The position numbers and the translations under genes are program-made. From Candidatus Limnocylindrales bacterium (GTDB lineage: Bacteria > Chloroflexota > Limnocylindria > Limnocylindrales > CSP1-4), in NCBI GenBank assembly GCA_030647575.1, contig JAUSJS010000073.1:1-8393 (forward strand): 8,393 bases of DNA, in the 5' to 3' direction. Shown here piece by piece: positions 5,986-8,393 of the stretch (within the stretch, counting starts at the first letter, position 1; each line of letters opens with the position of its first letter). The notes under the pieces are model-generated. The model was not told the origin of the DNA. It ran no database searches and was given only the letters and a program-made list of their open reading frames with translations.

Positions 5986-7497
5986 TCAGGCGCGGGCGAT
6001 GTTGCGGGCGGCGACCTCGCCGACGAGGATGGCCGCCAGGTTCGTCGTCGCGTGCGGGATCACCGGCAGGACCGAAGCGTCTGCGATCCACAGGTTGTCG
6101 AGCCCGTGCACGCGGAGCTCGGGATCGACCACCGCAAGCGGGTCGTCGGCGGAGCCCATGCGGCACGTCCCGACGGCGTGGTTGTAGGTGATGTACGAGG
6201 AGGTGACATGCTCCTCCCAGCCGTCCGGAGACTCGGGCGAGATGAGCGGTCCGTAGAACTCCGCGAGCTTCGGGTGCGCCGTCAGCCGGGTGACGAAATC
6301 CATCGCATCAAGCATCGCGCGCACGTCGTCCGGGTGGCGCAGGATCGCCGGATCGACGGCCGGGAGATCGAATGGGTCGGCGGAGGTCAACCAGAGCCGA
6401 CCGCGAGACCGGACGTCGAGCAGGTGAATAGACACCGGCAGAAGCGGCGGGATCCCCGCGACCCGGATCGACGGCCGCATGAAGACGTGCAGGTCGCCGT
6501 ACTCCAGGTCCGGGCGGCTCTTCGCGATCAGGCGGACCTTCGGGATCAGGTAGTCCTCGCGGAGCTCGGTCGTGCCCTGGAACGTGATGTAGACAACCGC
6601 GTGGTCCTGGAAGTTCTCGCCGACGCCGTCGAGCTGGTGGGCGACCCGGAGACCGACCGCTTCGATCGGCCCGGCGGGACCGATGCCCGAGAGCATCAGG
6701 AGCTGGGGCGAGTGATACGTCCCGGCCGCGACGACGACCTGGTCAGCCCCGGCGGTCGATGGGCCGTCCGGAGTCGCCAGCTCGACGCCACGGACGCGCC
6801 CGCCAGCGATGTCGAGGCGCGTCGCCGTCGCGTCGGAAAGAATCGTCAGGTTCGGCCGGTTGCGGGCGATCTCGAGGTACGCGTCGGCGACCGACTGCCG
6901 CCGACCGTCGACCTGGCTGTACGGCGAGGCACAGACGCCGAAGGGCTCCGGGACGTTGAGGTCGTCGCAGCGTGGCAGGCCGAAGTCGGCGGCGGCGGCG
7001 ATCAGGGCGCGGGCCGGTGGATCGGCCGGGTCGTCGAGCTTCCAGCTGCGATGGAGGCGCAGCGGCCCACCGCGGCCGTGGAGGGGCTGGTCACCGAAGT
7101 CCGGATCGTCCTCGATCGCGCGCATCAGTGGCAGGAGCGCGTCGTACGACCAGGCCGGCCCACCGAATCGGGACCAGGCGTCGAAGTCGCGCCGGATCGG
7201 CCGGATGACGGACATGTTGTTGACCGACGACCCGCCGCCCATGACACGCCCGGAGATGAGCGGAAAGGTGGAACCGTCCGGCCGCTCGACTTCATACAGC
7301 CGGACGAACGGCGATTGGAGGATCACCTCGCCCTGCCGCTTGGGATCGGCGATGACGTCCGGGGTTGGCCGCGGGTCGGGGCCCGCCTCGACGAGCAGCA
7401 CTCGCTTCGCGGGATCCTCGCTGGCCCGGGCGGCGACAACACATCCGGCGGAACCGCCGCCGATAACGACGAGGTCGTAGCGCCCGCTGACGTTCAA
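5986..7497 (-). CDS. GMC-family FAD-dependent oxidoreductase
   Basis: A glucose-methanol-choline oxidoreductase that oxidises an alcohol with FAD. With the TTG start at 7497 it has 503 residues. It opens with YDLVVIGGGSAG (7-18, the GxGxxG dinucleotide-binding fold) and LLVEAG with the FAD-ribose Glu E37. GRVMGGGSSVNN (83-94) is GMC signature 1, and a YHSPQLLMLSGIGP segment is signature 2. The C-terminal active site has H440 in YNHAVGTCRMG and H482 in IPHATTN, 42 residues apart, the normal distance for the His-His/Asn catalytic pair. The frame is open up to an ATG at 7572, but the extra 25 residues are a Gly/Arg-rich low-complexity stretch inside the upstream CoxG-like gene, and the FAD motif normally lies within the first few residues. 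I therefore prefer TTG, which overlaps the upstream TGA as TTGA. The substrate is unknown; its product aldehyde could feed the Mo-hydroxylase (inference). Confidence 0.92.
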   Translation of the reverse strand: MNVSGRYDLVVIGGGSAGCVVAARASEDPAKRVLLVEAGPDPRPTPDVIADPKRQGEVILQSPFVRLYEVERPDGSTFPLISGRVMGGGSSVNNMSVIRPIRRDFDAWSRFGGPAWSYDALLPLMRAIEDDPDFGDQPLHGRGGPLRLHRSWKLDDPADPPARALIAAAADFGLPRCDDLNVPEPFGVCASPYSQVDGRRQSVADAYLEIARNRPNLTILSDATATRLDIAGGRVRGVELATPDGPSTAGADQVVVAAGTYHSPQLLMLSGIGPAGPIEAVGLRVAHQLDGVGENFQDHAVVYITFQGTTELREDYLIPKVRLIAKSRPDLEYGDLHVFMRPSIRVAGIPPLLPVSIHLLDVRSRGRLWLTSADPFDLPAVDPAILRHPDDVRAMLDAMDFVTRLTAHPKLAEFYGPLISPESPDGWEEHVTSSYITYNHAVGTCRMGSADDPLAVVDPELRVHGLDNLWIADASVLPVIPHATTNLAAILVGEVAARNIARA

Positions 7498-7991
7498 CCC
7501 GGAGGTCCCGCCGCCACGTCCGCCGCCGCGGGCCGGCCCCCCGCGCCGGCCTCGAGCCGAGCGCGCAGGCACTTGACGAGCTCACCGATCATGACGCCCG
7601 CTGTCGCCCGAAGGATCATCTCGCCGACGATCGCGAGTCGGCCGTTCACGTTGACGGTGGCCCGGTAGGCGAGCGCGGTCCGACCCGGATCGAGTGGCTC
7701 GAGCCAGGCCTGGACGTTCGCCTGCAGCTGGCTCCTGGTCACCGAGTCCGTCCCCAGCGTCTCGACCTGGAGGTCGGTCGGGTACTCGCTGCTGACGATC
7801 GTCGAGGCGAACTCGAACTGGCCCTCCATCGGGCCGACGGCCGCGCTGATCGTGCCCTTGAACGTTCGGTCGTCGACGCGCGCGACGTGCTGCACGCCCG
7901 GGACGCACGCCGCCAGGCTCACGGGATCGATCATCAGGTCCCAGACGTCGCGAGCCGGGGCGGCGATCTCGATCCGGCCGGCGAGCTTCAT
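7494..7991 (-). CDS. CoxG-like SRPBCC-fold protein
   Basis: The product is 165 residues and belongs to the START/SRPBCC fold family annotated as carbon monoxide dehydrogenase subunit G (CoxG). Typical marks are the start MKLAGRIEIAAPARDVWDLM, DPVSLAACVPGVQ (22-34), KGTISAAVGPMEGQFEF, and VNGRLAIVGEMIL leading into the C-terminal helix. A short Ala/Gly/Pro-rich tail (about 148-165) follows; in Oligotropha CoxG a C-terminal extension anchors the dehydrogenase to the membrane, but this tail is not visibly hydrophobic. The ATG overlaps the stop of the Mo-hydroxylase gene as ATGA, with no strong ribosome site, so translation is probably coupled. Members sit beside many Mo-hydroxylases of the xanthine dehydrogenase family, not only true CO dehydrogenases, and are thought to aid membrane recruitment or assembly. 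Confidence 0.85.
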   Translation of the reverse strand: MKLAGRIEIAAPARDVWDLMIDPVSLAACVPGVQHVARVDDRTFKGTISAAVGPMEGQFEFASTIVSSEYPTDLQVETLGTDSVTRSQLQANVQAWLEPLDPGRTALAYRATVNVNGRLAIVGEMILRATAGVMIGELVKCLRARLEAGAGGRPAAADVAAGPPG

Positions 7992-8393
7992 CGGCCGCGG
8001 TTCGTCATAGGCGGCGGGGCTGCCTCCGGATCCCGGGCGCGGATCATTGCCAGAATCCGTTCCGGTGTCATCGGCAGCTCCGTCGGGCGAATCCCGACGG
8101 CGTCTGCGACGGCGTTCGCGATCGCCGGGGCGACGGGTGCGTTCGACAGCTCACCGGCCATCTTCGCCCCGAAGGCGCCCGGCCCCACGGTCGTCGGCAC
8201 GAGCACCTGGCGGAGGGCCGGCACGTCGCGGATGGTGGGCAGTCGAACCTCGCCAAGACTCCGGCCAACGACGTCCCCGCCCTCGACGATGAGCTCCTCC
8301 ATCAGCGCGGCTCCCACCCCGAAGGCGAACCCACCGTCGATCTGGCCGGCGTGGGCGACCGGATTGATGATCGTGCCGACGTCGGCGACCATG
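7988..8393 (-). CDS. Molybdenum hydroxylase large subunit (xanthine dehydrogenase/CoxL/aldehyde oxidase family), C-terminal part
   Basis: The gene runs off the right edge of the window; about 134 C-terminal residues are seen. The order VADVGTIINPVAHAGQIDGG, then ALMEEL, SLGEVRLPTIRDVPAL, GPGAFGAKMAGELSNAPVAPAIANAV and the end LPMTPERIL is the usual close of the molybdopterin-binding subunit of xanthine dehydrogenase family enzymes. The Glu in MAGELS (codon at 8150-8152) is at the place of the invariant catalytic base. These enzymes hydroxylate N-heterocycles or aldehydes, or oxidise CO, using a Mo-pterin cytosine dinucleotide or Mo-pterin cofactor with FeS and FAD subunits. Whether this is a CODH cannot be told, since the active-site loop that distinguishes CoxL (AYxCSFR) lies outside the window. 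The C-terminus is complete and overlaps the CoxG-like gene by 4 nt. Confidence 0.92.
   Translation of the reverse strand, partial: MVADVGTIINPVAHAGQIDGGFAFGVGAALMEELIVEGGDVVGRSLGEVRLPTIRDVPALRQVLVPTTVGPGAFGAKMAGELSNAPVAPAIANAVADAVGIRPTELPMTPERILAMIRARDPEAAPPPMTNRGR

Noticed and set aside
6052..7668. A long + strand open frame (538 codons) antisense to the GMC oxidoreductase
   Set aside because: It mirrors the GMC gene, is Arg/Asp/Val-rich without any domain, and is the expected antisense shadow of a high-GC gene. The - strand product has full GMC motifs.
7988..8393. Calling the Mo-hydroxylase a true CO dehydrogenase (coxL)
   Set aside because: Only the C-terminus is present, and this part is shared across xanthine dehydrogenase, aldehyde oxidase and CODH families. 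The diagnostic active-site loop lies beyond the window.

Overview
This is a high-GC bacterial window (roughly two thirds G+C by eye) and is almost entirely coding. Genes are tightly packed, ATC, CTC and GTC codons dominate, and long spurious antisense frames are common. There is no RNA gene, insertion sequence, CRISPR array or phage gene. The gene content (luciferase-like flavin/F420 oxidoreductase, Mo-hydroxylase with a CoxG-like partner, GMC oxidoreductase, M20 amidohydrolase) fits a heterotrophic, soil- or groundwater-type bacterium. Chloroflexota or Actinomycetota is my best guess, but no taxonomic marker is present.

Region 1 (1-5958, + strand) is one operon-like run of six genes: the C-terminal part of a dihydroorotase/allantoinase-type cyclic amidohydrolase; a luciferase-like monooxygenase; a two-domain cupin; an AAA+ ATPase of the Pch2/TRIP13 type; a 12-TM major facilitator transporter; and an M20 (ArgE/DapE-like) metallohydrolase. 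Gaps are 26, 9, 2, -1 and 27 nt, and most starts have a clear GGAGG-type ribosome binding site, so co-transcription is likely.

Region 2 (5986-8393, - strand) converges on region 1 with a 27-nt gap. In transcription order it holds the C-terminal end of a molybdenum hydroxylase large subunit (xanthine dehydrogenase/CoxL/aldehyde oxidase family), a CoxG-like SRPBCC protein and a GMC oxidoreductase. They are joined by an ATGA and a TTGA stop/start overlap, so translation is probably coupled.

Taken together the genes look like catabolism of an imported, probably nitrogen-containing compound. A transporter, oxidative enzymes (Mo-hydroxylase, GMC, luciferase-like, bicupin) and two amide/ring hydrolases could act in sequence. 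This pathway is inference; no substrate can be read from the sequence. The most unusual element is the TRIP13-like ATPase. It is embedded in this metabolic operon, lacks most of the N-terminal substrate-recognition domain, and has no HORMA-domain or CBASS partner in view.
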